This document shows, one piece after another, positions 35,570 through 47,730 of a DNA stretch of 64,000 nt. The stretch is from Mermis nigrescens. Taxonomy: Eukaryota > Nematoda > Enoplea > Mermithida > Mermithidae. The position numbers and the translations under genes were made by a program. Numbering within the stretch: the first letter of the stretch is position 1; each line of letters opens with the position of its first letter. The stretch lies in contig JAVLUZ010000154.1 in assembly GCA_036768485.1 (NCBI GenBank), positions 42,798,284 to 42,862,283 of the forward strand, in the 5' to 3' direction. The notes under the pieces were generated by a model that saw only the letters and a list, made by a program, of their open reading frames with translations, did no database searches and was not told the DNA's origin.

Positions 35570-35829
35570 CCATACGTGGGCAGCACCAAAATTCTGGGGG
35601 GGTGTGCAAGATTTTTCAAAGGTAAAAAAATGGCCTTAAAATAATGGTATGGCGACAAAAACACCATTTTTCAACGTTTCTCGTCGAGCACTATCTATTG
35701 GCATCAAAAAATTGAGAGAAAAAAATTTCAAAAATTGAATTCTGGGGAGGGGGTATTATGGTTTCTGGGTAGGGATATTTTGGTGTCTCGGGGGATGCAT
35801 ACCCCCCAAACCCCCACGCCCAGGTGTGG
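35570..35829 (+). mobile_element. MITE M, copy 8
   Basis: Ends CCATACGTGGGCAGCACC and GCCCAGGTGTGG, abutting the right TSD of Y1. Flanks TTAATG/TTATGT are only partly alike. Confidence 0.8.
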
Positions 35830-36256
35830 TTATGTGCACGTATGCCGGCAATGTAGAAAAATATTTTTTTGAATTTTTATGAGCTAGGTAAAGCAACATT
35901 TTCCGGCGCTTCGCGCGGACTATATTGCTTATGTAAAGTTTTGCCTTCTAAATCTCTCAAAATAGCTCAAATTCGAGTTAGCCATGCAGAGCATGTCAAT
36001 TTTTGCCGGCGCATCACGCCGTATTTATTGTTTTTATACAGTTTCTGTCTTCTCGGCCGCTGAAGATCGTTCAAATTTGAGTCAGATATTTAGAACATAT
36101 CGAATATAATTTTTTAATTCTTAAAATTGTACAGAGCTCGCCGATCTCGAGATGCTTGACCTTGAAATTTTCGGCCCACCCCAAAATAAACCCTAAATAC
36201 GGGCCTGTACCTACCTATATAAGTATATTATGTACATATTTAATCTCTCTTATTAC

Positions 36257-36383
36257 CCTTTGCATTTCGGGATCCGACGCGTTAATTAACTTAGGAAACA
36301 CCATCAGCAATAAACACGGCACGACCATCACTAAAACCATCGGGTTGAACAGAAAGTCTGTGACTCGCCACACTTCCCTCTGC
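36257..36383 (-). CDS. EMC7: EMC7, exon 3 (transmembrane exon)
   Basis: The exon completes an Arg codon left by exon 2 (AG|G), then encodes QREVWRVTDFLFNPMVLVMV, followed by VPCLLLMVFPKLINASDPEM and QR. The motif W-x-x-T-D-F-L-x-N-P-M-V, the single membrane segment and PK(x)(I/V)N(x)SDP(E/D)M are diagnostic of EMC7. Acceptor TTATTTTAG|G and donor AGG|GTAATA give 127 bp entering in phase 2 and leaving in phase 0, which fits exon 2. EMC7 is a lumenal beta-sandwich subunit of the ER membrane complex insertase, anchored by this helix. The exon is too short to appear as a long open frame. Confidence 0.88.
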
Positions 36384-36523
36384 CTAAAATAATCGTCAGA
36401 TAAATGACGTTTATATTTAATAATAAATAATAATAAGCCGGAAAAGCATTGGTTTCCATATCAGCTTTTAATTTACTTGATCGCAAGTTAAAGCGTTAAG
36501 GGTGAAGAAAGGCAAAGTCCATA

Positions 36524-36721
36524 CATGTAACAGGGGGCATGGGGTATCAGCTCACGCAAAGTTGGTCGTCCCCCATTTTCCTAGAGCCAGAAAATTTTCG
36601 ACCCCCTCAATTTTCGAGAAAACTGAATCATTGGCCGTTTTTATGTGTTTTTTGGCCGTTTTTAGCCAAAAATCGGAGGTCATTTACCCCCATCCAAAAG
36701 TTTAAGCCGTTACATGTATAG
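36524..36721 (+). mobile_element. MITE S, copy 2
   Basis: Ends ATACATGTAACAGGGGGC and, reversed, ATACATGTAACGGCTTAA. The body has 'TGTGTTTTTTGGCCG' and AAAAATCGGAGGTCATTTA. Flanks GCAAAGTC/GCTAAGTC are a near-TSD. It lies just upstream of exon 3 within EMC7 intron 2. Confidence 0.75.
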
Positions 36722-37365
36722 CTAAGTCGTAAGCTATAAATGTGCGACAATCGCCATGAACGTGTAACAAATAACAAATTTTACAAATTAAATTGAAGGT
36801 AACCATCTTGAATTAAATGTCTGAAATGTATTATGTCGTCAACAATAGCTCAGGGTAAACCTTTAAGGTTTGATTAAAACTCAACTGAGACGTTTCATAA
36901 GAATATTAAATAACTTAAGCAACACAAATTTCAATTCCTCGTAAGTAAACTTTATAGGAAAAGTTAAGCAAAATCAAATGGAAAAAAATGAAATTTGAAG
37001 CAATAAAAAGAACTAAAATAAACGATTTGAGGCTAAAAAAGTCAAAAGCACAGATTGAAGTTACCATCGAATGAAAACATGAATTAAATTTTTGGAGCTG
37101 TTCCAGCGATGAAACGATATGTGAAGCAATTTAAGCTTGAAAACAAGAAAAAATGAAACATTCCTTCGATTTATTCATCCACAGACTTCTAAAGTAATTT
37201 AATTATTAAATATGGCAAAACATAATCAAGAGCTTGGCAAAAAAAATTTACCCTCCAGAATTTTTCATTTCCCAAAAATATGTATAAAACGTCCCGTGTT
37301 AAGCGCTCTTAGTCATCGTTCAGTTCCAAAGTGCCAATTTATCGGACGCATCGCATCATACATGC

Positions 37366-37603
37366 ACAGTACATAGGGAGGAGTGAGAGGAGGTTTTCAC
37401 CCCCCCCGCTGAAGGGGCCAAAAGTTAGGTATTGTCGAGCAATTTGAGCCAAAAAATAGTGTATTCTCAAGCGATTTTGACATAAAAATTGCCAAAAACT
37501 CAATTTACTATAGTAAAAATCTCGAATCTTACCCCTCCCTCCCTGACCCCAAAGATTGATTTTACCCCTACCTGGCCAACCTGACCTTATACATCTATGC
37601 GTC
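37366..37603 (+). repeat. P-type MITE
   Basis: Starts GTACATAGGGAGGAGTGAGA, then CCCCCCCGCTGAAGGGG, and ends GGCCAACCTGACCTTATAC + ATCTATG. The same start and end bracket the copies at 45327-45524 and 39612-42576. Confidence 0.55.
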
Positions 37604-37924
37604 GCACTATACAGTCATTTTTGACTATTTCAAAGAATTTTATTGAATTTTTCTTGTAATATGATCTTTTTAGTAGGTAATAATAAAAACGATTTAAAAA
37701 ATATTTATTGATTCAAAAAACAACGTTTTTAAATTTTTCCCAGCACCCGAAATTCCACGAAATTTCCATGCTGTGAATGTGTGAGCATGGCTTGAACATA
37801 CAAGCGAAACCAAGACAATAAAATGCGCACTTTGGCTACAAAGCTTTGTTTCACTGGACTAGTAGTAACTCAAATAACCTGTGCAATTGTATCTTTCTCG
37901 GGGAATACTAATGCTCAGTTGCAA

Positions 37925-38500
37925 TCATAAATGCGCAGCATGACTGATCTAGGAGAGGCAGGGGTCATCCAGTCTAGGGAAGTCAAAAATTGAGCTTTTT
38001 TGGGCCAAAATGACCTCAAAAAACTGGTGTAATTGCTAAAATAGCGTTAGCGTTAAAACTGCCTACGTTATTACCAGTTTCTAATCAATTTAAAGCCCTT
38101 TTGAAGAAAACTTTCAAATTTGACCCATTTCCGGCCTCTATTTTACCTCATTTTCCCGAGTAAATTTTCCATTTTTCCATTCTTGGGGTACACGTGCATG
38201 TGAGCTTTTGGAGGCCTAGTCCCCCCCAAATGGAAAGATAAAAAACGTTCATGGTAAAATGGGGCAAACTGAAGAGCTAAAGTGGATGAAAATTGGGAAC
38301 TTTCTCCGAATGTGCTTTACATTGACCAGAAACTGTGTAATACCTAACGTAGTTTTAATGCTATTTTAGCGCTTATACAGGTTTCTAAGCTCATTTTGGC
38401 CAAAAAACTCAATTTTCGACCACCCCCAGACCGGCTGACCCCCCAGAACCGCTGATCCCCCTCCGAAAACGGCCATGCTGCTATGCATCTATTGCATAGA
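37925..38500 (+). repeat. Foldback-like repeat in EMC7 intron 2
   Basis: The left half has TTGGGCCAAAATGACC and 'GCTAAAATAGCGTTAGCG'. The right half has GCTATTTTAGCGC and GCTCATTTTGGCC in inverted order. A related block lies near 34040-34390 in Y1. The ends are not defined. Confidence 0.4.
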
Positions 38501-39018
38501 GACTTCCAACCCCCTCCCTCACGTGCATGTATGATCGCAATCGGAATGCATACTGAACAATGGAATAAGATACTGACTCATTTAAGGTTGACGCTCAAAG
38601 TAAGAAGAGTTCTTCTAGTCCATCTCAGTTTACAAAAATGTACTTTTCAACTCCAGCTTCTTTGGATTTACAATTAATGAATCGGATTTCCCATATTTTC
38701 AATTCATGGAATTGCGCATTAATTCAGTTTGCTGAAAAATAAAGGCTCATTCCGATTAGAAATAGGATGAAGGCAACGTCCTCACTTCTTACGACAATTA
38801 GAATCATTAACGCAACAATGATTGATAATTCAATTTGAGCTGTTGCGCGTGCGGATTAACAAGGAATAAAGTTGGGATTAAAGTAAAGTAAGTTTAAAAA
38901 ATATAAATGATTCAAAGTAAAATTTTACGCAGACAAATTTTAAAAAGCTCATTTTTACTTGTCTTTAATGTCATCGGGCTTTATTCAAATCTTTTGCAGA
39001 ATGATAAATGAGACTTAC
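38501..39018. other. EMC7 intron 2, unassigned
   Basis: I see no repeat boundary or coding sequence between the foldback and the exon 2 donor. Confidence 0.4.
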
Positions 39019-39246
39019 CTAAAATAACGCGCTGGAGCTTTGGCTACAAATTTTATCGGATAGTGGACCGTGGTCACTTGAGAAGGTTGCAATAAATTTA
39101 GCTTTCGGCACCGGATTTTTCCCTTACTCGTTATATCCACCCGAAAATGTTCAAAAATGAGGTCATTGTTCGCAACTTCAACGACATACGAACCAGGAGG
39201 GATGTTGTTAACGGTGAACGTAAAATCTTCCTTGAATTTGCAAATA
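39019..39246 (-). CDS. EMC7: EMC7, exon 2 (lumenal beta-sandwich)
   Basis: It encodes EDFTFTVNNIPPGSYVVEVA, then FRVDITSKGKIRCR and a tail ending APARYFR. The core (I/N)IPPGSYVVEV plus VDITSKGK is the conserved carbohydrate-binding-like domain of EMC7. The donor TTTTAG|GTAAGT is strong and leaves two bases, matching exon 3. The 5' edge is uncertain. The acceptor that best fits the alignment (CAAG at 39231) is out of frame with exon 1. The phase-compatible one used here has a purine-rich tract and adds a few residues (ICKFK). A missed micro-exon or a one-base assembly error is possible. Confidence 0.85.
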
Positions 39247-39611
39247 CTTTTCTTGTAATACTCATAGCTAACGAAATAACAAATAACATAGACCAAAGGT
39301 GATAATTCTAACATTTTGAAAAACAAATTCCCATTACATGCATATCAATTGGCCAATACAGAAGATCACACGAGTTAATGGATTCCATTCAGAGAAAAGG
39401 ATCACGATACTGGAACATAAACACTCCCCAAACATCATAATCGAAAGCTCTGCTTTGATGCGTTATTTACAGTTTTATGGATAATCGGTTTATCCAATTT
39501 TGTCTCGCATTTAGTTTTCCTCGAGCCACACACAAAATCTCGAGCCATATACAGAAATTCCACTATAATCAACTTTTCTGAGCAGCTTTTTCAATTTTTT
39601 AGCGGAAAATT

Positions 39612-39656
39612 CGTAGTATACATGCACACAGGGGAGTAAGGGAGTATTACCCCCAG
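39612..39656 (+). repeat. P-type MITE, left part (cut by Y2)
   Basis: TACATGCACACAGGGGAG then GTAAGGGAGTATTACCCCC. It continues at 42210 with CCCCCGCTGAAGAGTCAGCC. Confidence 0.5.
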
Positions 39657-42209
39657 TGATCGGACCGAGGCCTCGGCGTTTTGGAGCCTCGGCCTCGGCG
39701 CCGAGGGCGAAGCTGAAAAGTGCCGAGGCGCCGAGGGTTAACATCAAATTTGAATAAGTTTAATATATCCGTTGAATATTAACTATTTAGAATACATCTG
39801 CAGTACACAGGCTATTTTTTACCTATAGACTTTTCTTATGGTTTTACTCGCGTACCCACTTACACCAAGTTACATACAGCAAAGTGCCAATTTATTATTC
39901 ATGTGATGACTTAGTTTTAATTCTCATGCTCGCTACATGGATCGGAAACACACATTCCCAAGGGAGGGGGTGAGGGAGAGTTATAACCCTCCTCTCAAGG
40001 TACAAGACTCAAGCCACTGTCAGACGATTTTTGGTGCAAACCTTTTGAATAATTTTTGAAGTTAATTTTTACTATGGCAAAAGTGCAGCTAACTATTAGA
40101 ATTTCACGAAGTGATACAGCATTTTTGAATGTGAGCAAGAGTAAATAGACAAACTATCACTATGAAGCATGCATGCAACAGCTCAAAATTTTCGTAAGGG
40201 GCTCCTCGGCATACATGTAACGGCTTGAAATTTCGGGTAGGGGTCCTGGCCATTTTTAGAAGGAGGGGGGATTAGCGACTCTAATCTTATGTCAAAAATG
40301 GCAAAAGCACCTAAAAATAGCCAACAAAGCGCAAATTTTCGCCGAAAGTGGGGAGGGTGGGTTGACGTTGGAGGGAAGGGTGTGGGGAAGATGTCCAACC
40401 CTGGGTAAATGGGGAATTCCCCGAACCCCCTGTTACACGTATGGTTTTCGGCCATTTTTATGGGAGAGGGAGTAAATGATCACGAATTTTCGGCCGAAAA
40501 TCGCAAAAATGCACCTTAAAAAAGGCCAATAAATGCAGGTTTTGCCAAAAATCAATTTCGGCTCGTGCATTTTTTGGAGCCGTTTTTATACAATGTTAAA
40601 ATACTTTCTTGGACAAAGTGATATTTATTATATCGTTTTTCAGTATATTATAGGAAATTTCAAAAAATTTTCGGCGCTTTCCTGCAAAACATCGCTAATA
40701 TACTGTATTTAGATTGAAGCAGGGAAATAAACACTCCAAAATCAATTTTTGTGTAATCTAGGCATCTTTATGCAGATTTAAAAATGTTTTGTATCTATTT
40801 ATACTGTTTTTGAAAATTTTATGCAAAATAAGTACTATTTAATAACTTTGCACTTTTTTTCCGTTCAAAGAAAAAATTGACTAATTCATCCTGATGTTGC
40901 ATTGGATTTCTACGCACAGTAGCGCTTATTACAAGATTTAATTGGCATATTACAATATCTGTAATATTTCTGATTTTGTAGTACAAGTTGTTTTAGCTTT
41001 CTCAGTCGAATTTTATGTGTAAATTTCATCAAAAGCTGATAAAAATTTCGGCGCTTCGCGCCGAACTAATATTATCAACCTAATTCAAGCCGAGTTATCA
41101 CATTTAGGGCCACGTTTTTTTGTATTCGGCAAAGATTTTTCATAATGTGCAGAATCTTTTCAGGACCATCTACATACACAAAGATTTTTGGAGAGACAAA
41201 AACTGTAAAAAGGTTCAAAATTTCCGAAAATTTTCGGCGCATCAGTAACTATATATCTTTAAAATAGTAGAATTTGCATTTAAGAATGGAAAAATGTCAA
41301 ATATTCAGAAACCAGGAATTAGCTAAGATACACTACCAGAGGTCGAAAACCCCTGTTTTACCACACTAAATCGCTACTGTACAATACTATAATAGTACAC
41401 AAAAATTTGCATTTACAAAATGTTCAAAGACTTTTGGATACCATCTTTGCACACGTGAAAAGGTATCTTGCACAGAAAAACACTGTTTAGGACTGCATGC
41501 CAGTTGCAGGTCACACACTGGCAGTATGTAAAAATGTGTATGTTTAAAAATATATTTACATAAAATATCTACAAAAATTTGTTCGCTCATACAAAGACAC
41601 TACTTAATTTACTGGTCCCCCATTTTGGGATTTCACCCTTCCCTCATCTCTGGACCTTGGGAAACTATGACCGGAAAGTACAGTGCAGTTTCCGTCATAT
41701 TACCTGCCACACCAGAATTGGATGACTGAAAAAACGTGTTTAAATATGCATTACTGCAAAAGCGAGCACAACAATGGCTACAGTTCTGTCTTTACTTCTC
41801 TTATTTCGTTTGTTCGTTTATGTCTTCGACACTGTTTTATTATTTATAGTAATAAAAGTTTTTAAGTGCTTGTTCAGCCATATTTTTTATAAACTTTCCA
41901 AGTCTTCATCAAAGGCAACTTGTTAAATTAAGTATGTTTTCATGCTGCTGACTTTATTCAATAAATCCTTCACACATTTAATCAACTATTATTGAAAATA
42001 AAAATGAATTGTTTGACATTCGATAAAGTGTTTAATATTACGATTATTCTCTCGCTCATGTGCACAAAAAATATTCTAAGAGTACTATTTATGGGTAAAG
42101 GTATATAAGCTTGACCCTCGGCATTACCCTCGGCCGAGGCAAGGATTTTAAGTCGCCTCGGCCTCGGCCGAGGCCGAGGAGTCCAAAAAGTACCCTCGGT
42201 CCGATCACT
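39657..42209 (+). mobile_element. hAT-like element Y, copy 2, in EMC7 intron 1
   Basis: Starts AGTGATCGGACCGAGGCC and ends CCCTCGGTCCGATCACT. CCTCGGCCGAGG arrays lie at 39665-39737 and 42110-42190. It sits in the C-run of a P repeat (TTACCCCC/ACCCCCC), so the TSD is blurred. The interior order resembles X: 'CACTGTCAGACGATTTTTGG', an S-like block (40195-40445), CGGCGCTTCGCGCCG at 41058 and a TACAAAG array. Confidence 0.75.
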
Positions 42210-42576
42210 ACCCCCCCCGCTGAAGAGTCAGCCGGACAAGTACTGTCCGGCGCTTTTGAGCTTATGGAACGTTTTTTGCATCATTTTTGAGGTCAAAAGC
42301 AGTAAAAATCTCAAAATTTTTCCGGCGCTTCGCGTGGGATAGGTATTGCTATTACTACTTTTGCTCAAAAGAGTTAAAGGTGATATAATGCAGTCAAAAT
42401 GGACTGAAAATGCTTTTAAAATGCGATATTACCACGAAAAAGGTTTTATAAGCTATTTTGACCATTTTGATCGTTTGAACGGCAAAAAAGTCGTACAGCA
42501 AAAAATCGTGAACGTTAATTTTACTGTTTTGGACTTTTGGGATCTCCCCTGCCGACGCTGACCTTGTGCACCTATG
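42210..42576 (+). repeat. P-type MITE, right part
   Basis: It resumes the P repeat broken by Y2 and ends CGCTGACCTTGTGCACCTATG. It contains a degenerate TCCGGCGCTTCGCG motif. Confidence 0.5.
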
Positions 42577-42606
42577 ATTCGTAGGCTTCCCGAACTAAAT
42601 ACCTGA

Positions 42607-42999
42607 CCACACCTGGGCAATGCCCCATATCGGCCCATCACCAGGACAGGCCGAATCAAAAGTTGGACGGGGCGAAGGGGTAACTTGGATGGGGCTATGT
42701 TTTGTACAGGGAGAAAATTTTTGGAGATAATTTAAGGAAATGCTAGATACGGTATATCATGATCAGTTTCCAAAACAGGCACAGGAACCATCTCATTACA
42801 CTGTTCGACACCTTTTCCATGGATAAACCCACCTTTTCCCAGTGACTGACCCACTGATTAAGCTGAACGACCCACCTTTTTCAGGCAAAGACCCACCTTT
42901 TTTCAGGGACAGAACCACCTTTTTCAGAGCCTAGGGACCCACCCACCCTTTTGGCTGGAAGTTGGACGGGGCGGACCGTCAGCCATTGCCCAGGTATGT
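42607..42999 (+). mobile_element. MITE U (relative of M), in EMC7 intron 1
   Basis: 393 bp, ends CCACACCTGGGCAATGCC and, reversed, ACATACCTGGGCAATGG, with exact 6-bp ACCTGA duplications. The first 12 bases match M's TIR, but the body is unrelated: it holds five loose repeats of GACCCACCTTTTTCAG (42810-42955) and an inverted AGTTGGACGGGGCG pair. Confidence 0.75.
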
Positions 43000-43094
43000 A
43001 CCTGACTATTGATTATTCAATAAATTAAGCCTTTTCGTAAAAACTGGAAAGCTTATCAATTCTCACTGGACGACAGATCAGTTGTTTCAGCTAA

Positions 43095-43870
43095 CCTGAC
43101 AGATCCCAAGATCACAATTTTTTTGTATTCGGCAAAGATTTTTCTCGATGTACAAAGACTTTTCGGGACCGTCTTTGTACATGTACAAAGATTTTTGGTA
43201 AGACAAAAATTGCAAAAAAAGGTGTGAAATTCGCGGCTCTTCGTGCCGAAATGAGTAATTTTGTATTCAATAATATATCTTTATAATGGCAGAAATTGCG
43301 TTCCAAAAGGAAAAATGCCTAATTTTTCGGCGCTTGGCGCCGTTTTAAGGAGATTCTTAGTGATTTTTGCCCTTTATAAGACCTAAAAATTAGCTAAAAT
43401 ACACTACCAAAAGTCGAACAACTCTGTTTTTACCACACTAAAATCGCGGCTGTACCATATTAAAGTACTCCAAAATTTGTGTGTACAACATGTACAAAGA
43501 TTTTTGGGAGGACAAAAACTGTAAAAAGGTGTAAAATTCCTAAAAATTTCGGCGCTTCGCGCCGAAATGAGTATTATTTGTCCTATATAACTTCAAAATG
43601 GCGAATTTGCGTTTAGAATGGAAAAATGTCAAATTTTTCGGCGCGTTCTGAGACAATTTTTAGTAATTTTTTGCATCAGGAACCCAGAAATTAGCTAAAA
43701 TACGCTACCAAAGATCGGAAACCCTGTTTTACCACACTAAAATCGCTACTGTACTATATTAGAGTACACAAAAATTTGCATGTACAAAATGTACAAAGAC
43801 TTGTAGGGACCATCTTTCTACATGTACAAACCGACCTTGCACAAAAAAACGCTGCCCAAAAAATAAGTTG
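43095..43870 (-). repeat. TACAAAG-palindrome cassette, X/Q-related relic
   Basis: Two tandem-like rounds of the cassette: CTTTGTACATGTACAAAG, (TT)CGGCGCTT(C/G)GCGCCG, 'AAATTAGCTAAAATACACTA' and 'TACCACACTAAAATCGC'. Neither end of an X or Q element is present, so it is an internal fragment. Confidence 0.65.
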
Positions 43871-45326
43871 TTGGAAGGATCCAGTCATCGATTAACCTGA
43901 TTTGTACCAGCCTGACCAGAAAACTCAGAATTTTATCAGCAGCTTACATACCTTTTCGCTATTTTATGCAAGTTTCATTGCTGACTATTCACAAATAAGT
44001 ATACTGATTAAATATTCTACGCTTTGTTCAAAAAAGCGTCAACGATATAAATTCATATCAGAGGCTAGTACATCACTAAAACATTGTCAACAGCAGCGCA
44101 CTTCCTATTACGAATTTTTGAAAACTGAGACTAAGTTCTAAAAAATAATCTATGGTGAAAAATATGACAATTAAATGCATAGATTCCCGCTAGGGGCATG
44201 CATAGGCCTAGCAAAGGCTGTAGATGATGCAAATAGAATCGGTTTGTAAGTACACAGAGGTTGGAATCGCAATGTTAGCTTATATAAGACAATGCTAAAG
44301 CAGTATATACTGGCATGAACAGATTTACCGCTCATTCACATATAATATAAATTATTAATAATTTTAGATCAATTATGTTAGGCTCCTCAATATTTTTGGC
44401 TTTAAGTAATAATTAAGTCATTTTGAAATTTCCCTTCGTTTTCGCTTCGACATCAAACATTTTTTCCATCATGAATTAGACAATCATTAAAAAAGCGAAA
44501 TTTTATTTAAAAAATGGAATATACGTATGACCATACAAGGGCGCTAAAAAACATTGCTACATATCAAATTTTTGGGCTTATAAAGCTAGCTATATAGCCA
44601 TTTTTGGACTTAGAAACAAACCGCGTGAGTTCAGAAATGTTATACAGTCGTGTTTTCTGAGTCTCAAAAGGATTTGTAGCTATATTCTTGTCTTTAAAAG
44701 GGCTAAATAGCTAGTTTTAGTCCAGAAAGGCTGTATAGCTATGCTTGTGAGTTCATAAAAGCTACATATTTACCGTAAATGCTCGAATACTACGGTTTTA
44801 AAACGAGACCATCGTTTTTCACTGTAGAATCTTTTTTTACAAAGCACTTAGCTCTAGAAATTTTCGATTTTCACATCTTCCTGAAAGTTTCACCTTGCGC
44901 ACCTATACATATGACCTTCGTAAAAAACAGGCGAGAACTTCTCACTCTGCACTGTTGGTGCATTAGCGCCTCATGCACTTAGAGCTCCGATCGAGACGGA
45001 GACTATCTGAAAAGTCGTAGCTTCGGTTCGGAAGCTGCTTCATTTAAATATTCGCGCACATATGACTATTCGAACAATTGGTACTGACTGACCTAATGGC
45101 ACAATAATGATAACTAAGCATGAGAATGAGGAACCGGGATTGGGGGCTGACTTCGAAAACATATTACGTAACGTCTACAAAAAAATTTAAATTTTTAGTA
45201 GAAACGGAAGCTAATTCATCCAAACATTGAGTGAACGTTGCCCAGTTATGTGTAAAATATAAACTTTTTTAATATTAGAGATAGCACAATTAAGTTTCTT
45301 GACTAACCACAACAACATATATACAC
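43871..45326. other. EMC7 intron 1, unassigned
   Basis: AT-rich. A loosely repeated stretch at 44560-44770 (AGCTATATAGC(C/T) with TTTTTGGACTT/TTTTAGTCC) may be a decayed tandem repeat. No coding exon is evident. Confidence 0.4.
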
Positions 45327-45524
45327 GAACATATGGGAGGGTGAGAGAGGGTATTACCACCTCCCGCTGAAGGGTCCAAAAGATAGGCACTGTCGGACGA
45401 TTTTGACCCAAAGCAGTTTACTTCCAAGCAACTTCTATCTAATTTACCTAATAAACACAACAGCTTTAGAACGAATCCCAGATTTCAACCTTCCCTGGCC
45501 GCCCTGACCTTATGCATCTATGCG
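45327..45524 (+). repeat. P-type MITE
   Basis: Starts ACATATGGGAGGGTGAGAG, carries ACCTCCCGCTGAAGGGTCC and ends CCGCCCTGACCTTATGC + ATCTATG. Shorter than the copy at 37366. Confidence 0.55.
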
Positions 45525-45784
45525 CATCAAGGATTGGCTGAAAGCGTGCCTTTTATAGGAAACCGAACTCAAAAACCTTCCTTCGGTCAAAAAAAGGCAT
45601 TTTAAAAAATAATAAACAATTCAAAATATTGCTATAAGTGACAGAAAGTAGATCTTTTAGCCACTATTCAGAAAGTTTCTTGATTTAAATTTTGGTATAT
45701 GAAATAATGCCCTGCGGTTAGTTGTTCACCCCTGCCTAACTTGCTTAGTACAGTAGAATTGATTTGGAATTAAAATAAGCTAAC

Positions 45785-46026
45785 TTGAGAAATCCTCTGT
45801 ACTCCCCATAATTGAGGAGAATCTTCACATTGCTAATCCAATTTTCGGGTACAAGAGCTGACAATTCTTTAGGAATGGTTACTTTTCCTTCTATTTTAAA
45901 CAAGTTTACAGCCGTAGAGCTTGCTTCGGGATTATGCTCAACATCAATTGACTCTTCAAAGACACTTGCAAACGATCGAACGAAAGACAATAACACTATG
46001 AGAATTTTATAAATCGAACAGATCAT
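45785..46026 (-). CDS. EMC7: EMC7, exon 1 (signal peptide and start of lumenal domain)
   Basis: The chosen start gives MICSIYKILIVLLSFVRSFA, a clean signal peptide (cleavage near FAS|VF). Then come about 25 variable residues and the EMC7 hallmarks FKIEGKVTIP, 'PENWISNVKILLNYGEY' and GFLK. An in-frame ATG 30 bases upstream would bury the signal peptide behind ten extra residues, so it is less likely. The donor CTCAA|GTTAGC leaves two bases. The next intron is about 6.5 kb and holds Y2, U and P repeats. Confidence 0.87.
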
Positions 46027-46274
46027 GGTAATATTCCCTAAATAGAAGCCATGCACATATTAACGCCTTTAAGCGCTCACAGGAAGAAAGCGGCGTAATC
46101 AAACGATAACTAAAAGAATAGTATTTTATTTAATAAGGTACGAAAATGGAGTAAAGAAAAGCGTAACAAGCTATAAATGCATTTGCAAATGTACACAAAC
46201 ACGCAAAACTCGTGCTTCTGGAAGAGATTCAATAAACATTTTTCAAGAACTTAGTCATGTTCGCTAATTTTAGG
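46027..46274 (-). other. EMC7 upstream region
   Basis: This is the only unique sequence between the EMC7 start codon and the Z2 insertion, so any core promoter should be here. It contains no clear TATA box in the expected place. Confidence 0.3.
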
Positions 46275-47730
46275 CATAGGTGTAGCCGTGTAGCCAGAGT
46301 TGGCATTGGGGGCACATGCCCCCCCCAAATTTTTCTGAAATATTGTTGATTTTTGTGTTGCAATAATGTGTGTCCAGAAAACTGAGTTCAAAAAGACAAA
46401 AACATCAAAATTTTCCGGCGCTTCCCGCCGAGTCATTATTATTTATTGTTATATAGATCCAATGAATTTAAAAGCATGAATCAGCTAAAATAATCCAGCA
46501 CTTCACACCACTTTAGTAATTTAATGCACTATTTGCTCGTTGAATGAAACTGCGCACGCTTGTTGAGCATAATAGTAAAAGTGCGAAAATGATTGTGTAC
46601 CAGTTTGTCTATTCTTTGCTTTGTTAGTCTTTCTTTACAAGGACACATAATCCTATTTTAAATGAAAGGAATGGCCGAATTTTCTTGTTTTTGCGCATTT
46701 CCTGTTTTCTGAACTACATCTTGTTAATAATAAGGCCACAAATGGGTCCGAAAACGGTAAGAACAAAGTTTTCATTGATACATTTTTCTTTATCTTATTG
46801 GCAGCGACCCGTTGCTGCGCTATGTAATTAGCAGAGGTCGAAAAACACATTTCAGCTAAGAAGTTTTGTGCAATGTAGGAGTTCATCAATTTTCAAATTT
46901 TTTGGGCTCGATTCAGAACCGAGATTTGGTCGATTTTGCGAAAATTTTAACGTTAGGTACTATTTAACATTAAAATGCTTTTTTTACAAAATGTTCCGAG
47001 ACTCTGCCCGGACCCCCTGGGAACGCTTGAGCGCGCCACCCCAGACCCCCGCAGCCGTAAAATCTCGTTGTACATGTGCAACGAGATTTATGAGAGAACA
47101 AGCCAGGTAAAAGGGTTAGGAATTTCTAAATATTCCCGGCGTTTCGCGCAGGCAATAATTTGTCTGTTTTGTATGATTCATGCGGTATAAATTTGAGTTC
47201 ATAGTGCAAACACTTCAAAATTTTCAGGCACATATCGCCGCCAGTTACTAATCTTTCTTTTTGTAAAGCTTGCGTTTAGGAGCCTGAATCACTAAAAATA
47301 TCTTCAGTTAGTAATTCGCAGTTTTCTTGTTAGAAGCTTGAACTGTCGAAATTATTTTGTACAAATTTGATTATTTTCTGCTCTGTCAGACTATTAGTAT
47401 TCACAGAGCAACAAAATGTTAAGGGCGATAAAAAACGACTAAATTTCTTGGCAGCTTTGCGCCACTTATGAATTCCGAACTGTTTGTTAATAGAAAGGCC
47501 GTAAATTCTACATGAAAACGGTAGAAATTTAAAAAATTTTCGACACTTCGCGCCGCGTAACGCTTTTTGTATTTTTGATCGTCAGAAACACATAAATTAG
47601 CTAGGCTACACTACTAAAGGTCGAAAAACTGAGTTTCACTATACATAACGTTACTGGCATTCAATGCAAAAGTAGTCTTGACAAAAATTTTGTTTATGCC
47701 CCCCGAACCAATATCCTAGCTACGTTTCTG
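46275..47730 (+). mobile_element. hAT-like element Z, copy 2
   Basis: 1,456 bp, starts CATAGGTGTAGCCGTG, ends CCTAGCTACGTTTCTG, with exact 8-bp ATTTTAGG duplications. It carries the C-rich subterminal runs and the GTAGGCTACACTA-like internal block. It lies about 250 bp upstream of the EMC7 start codon. Confidence 0.88.
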
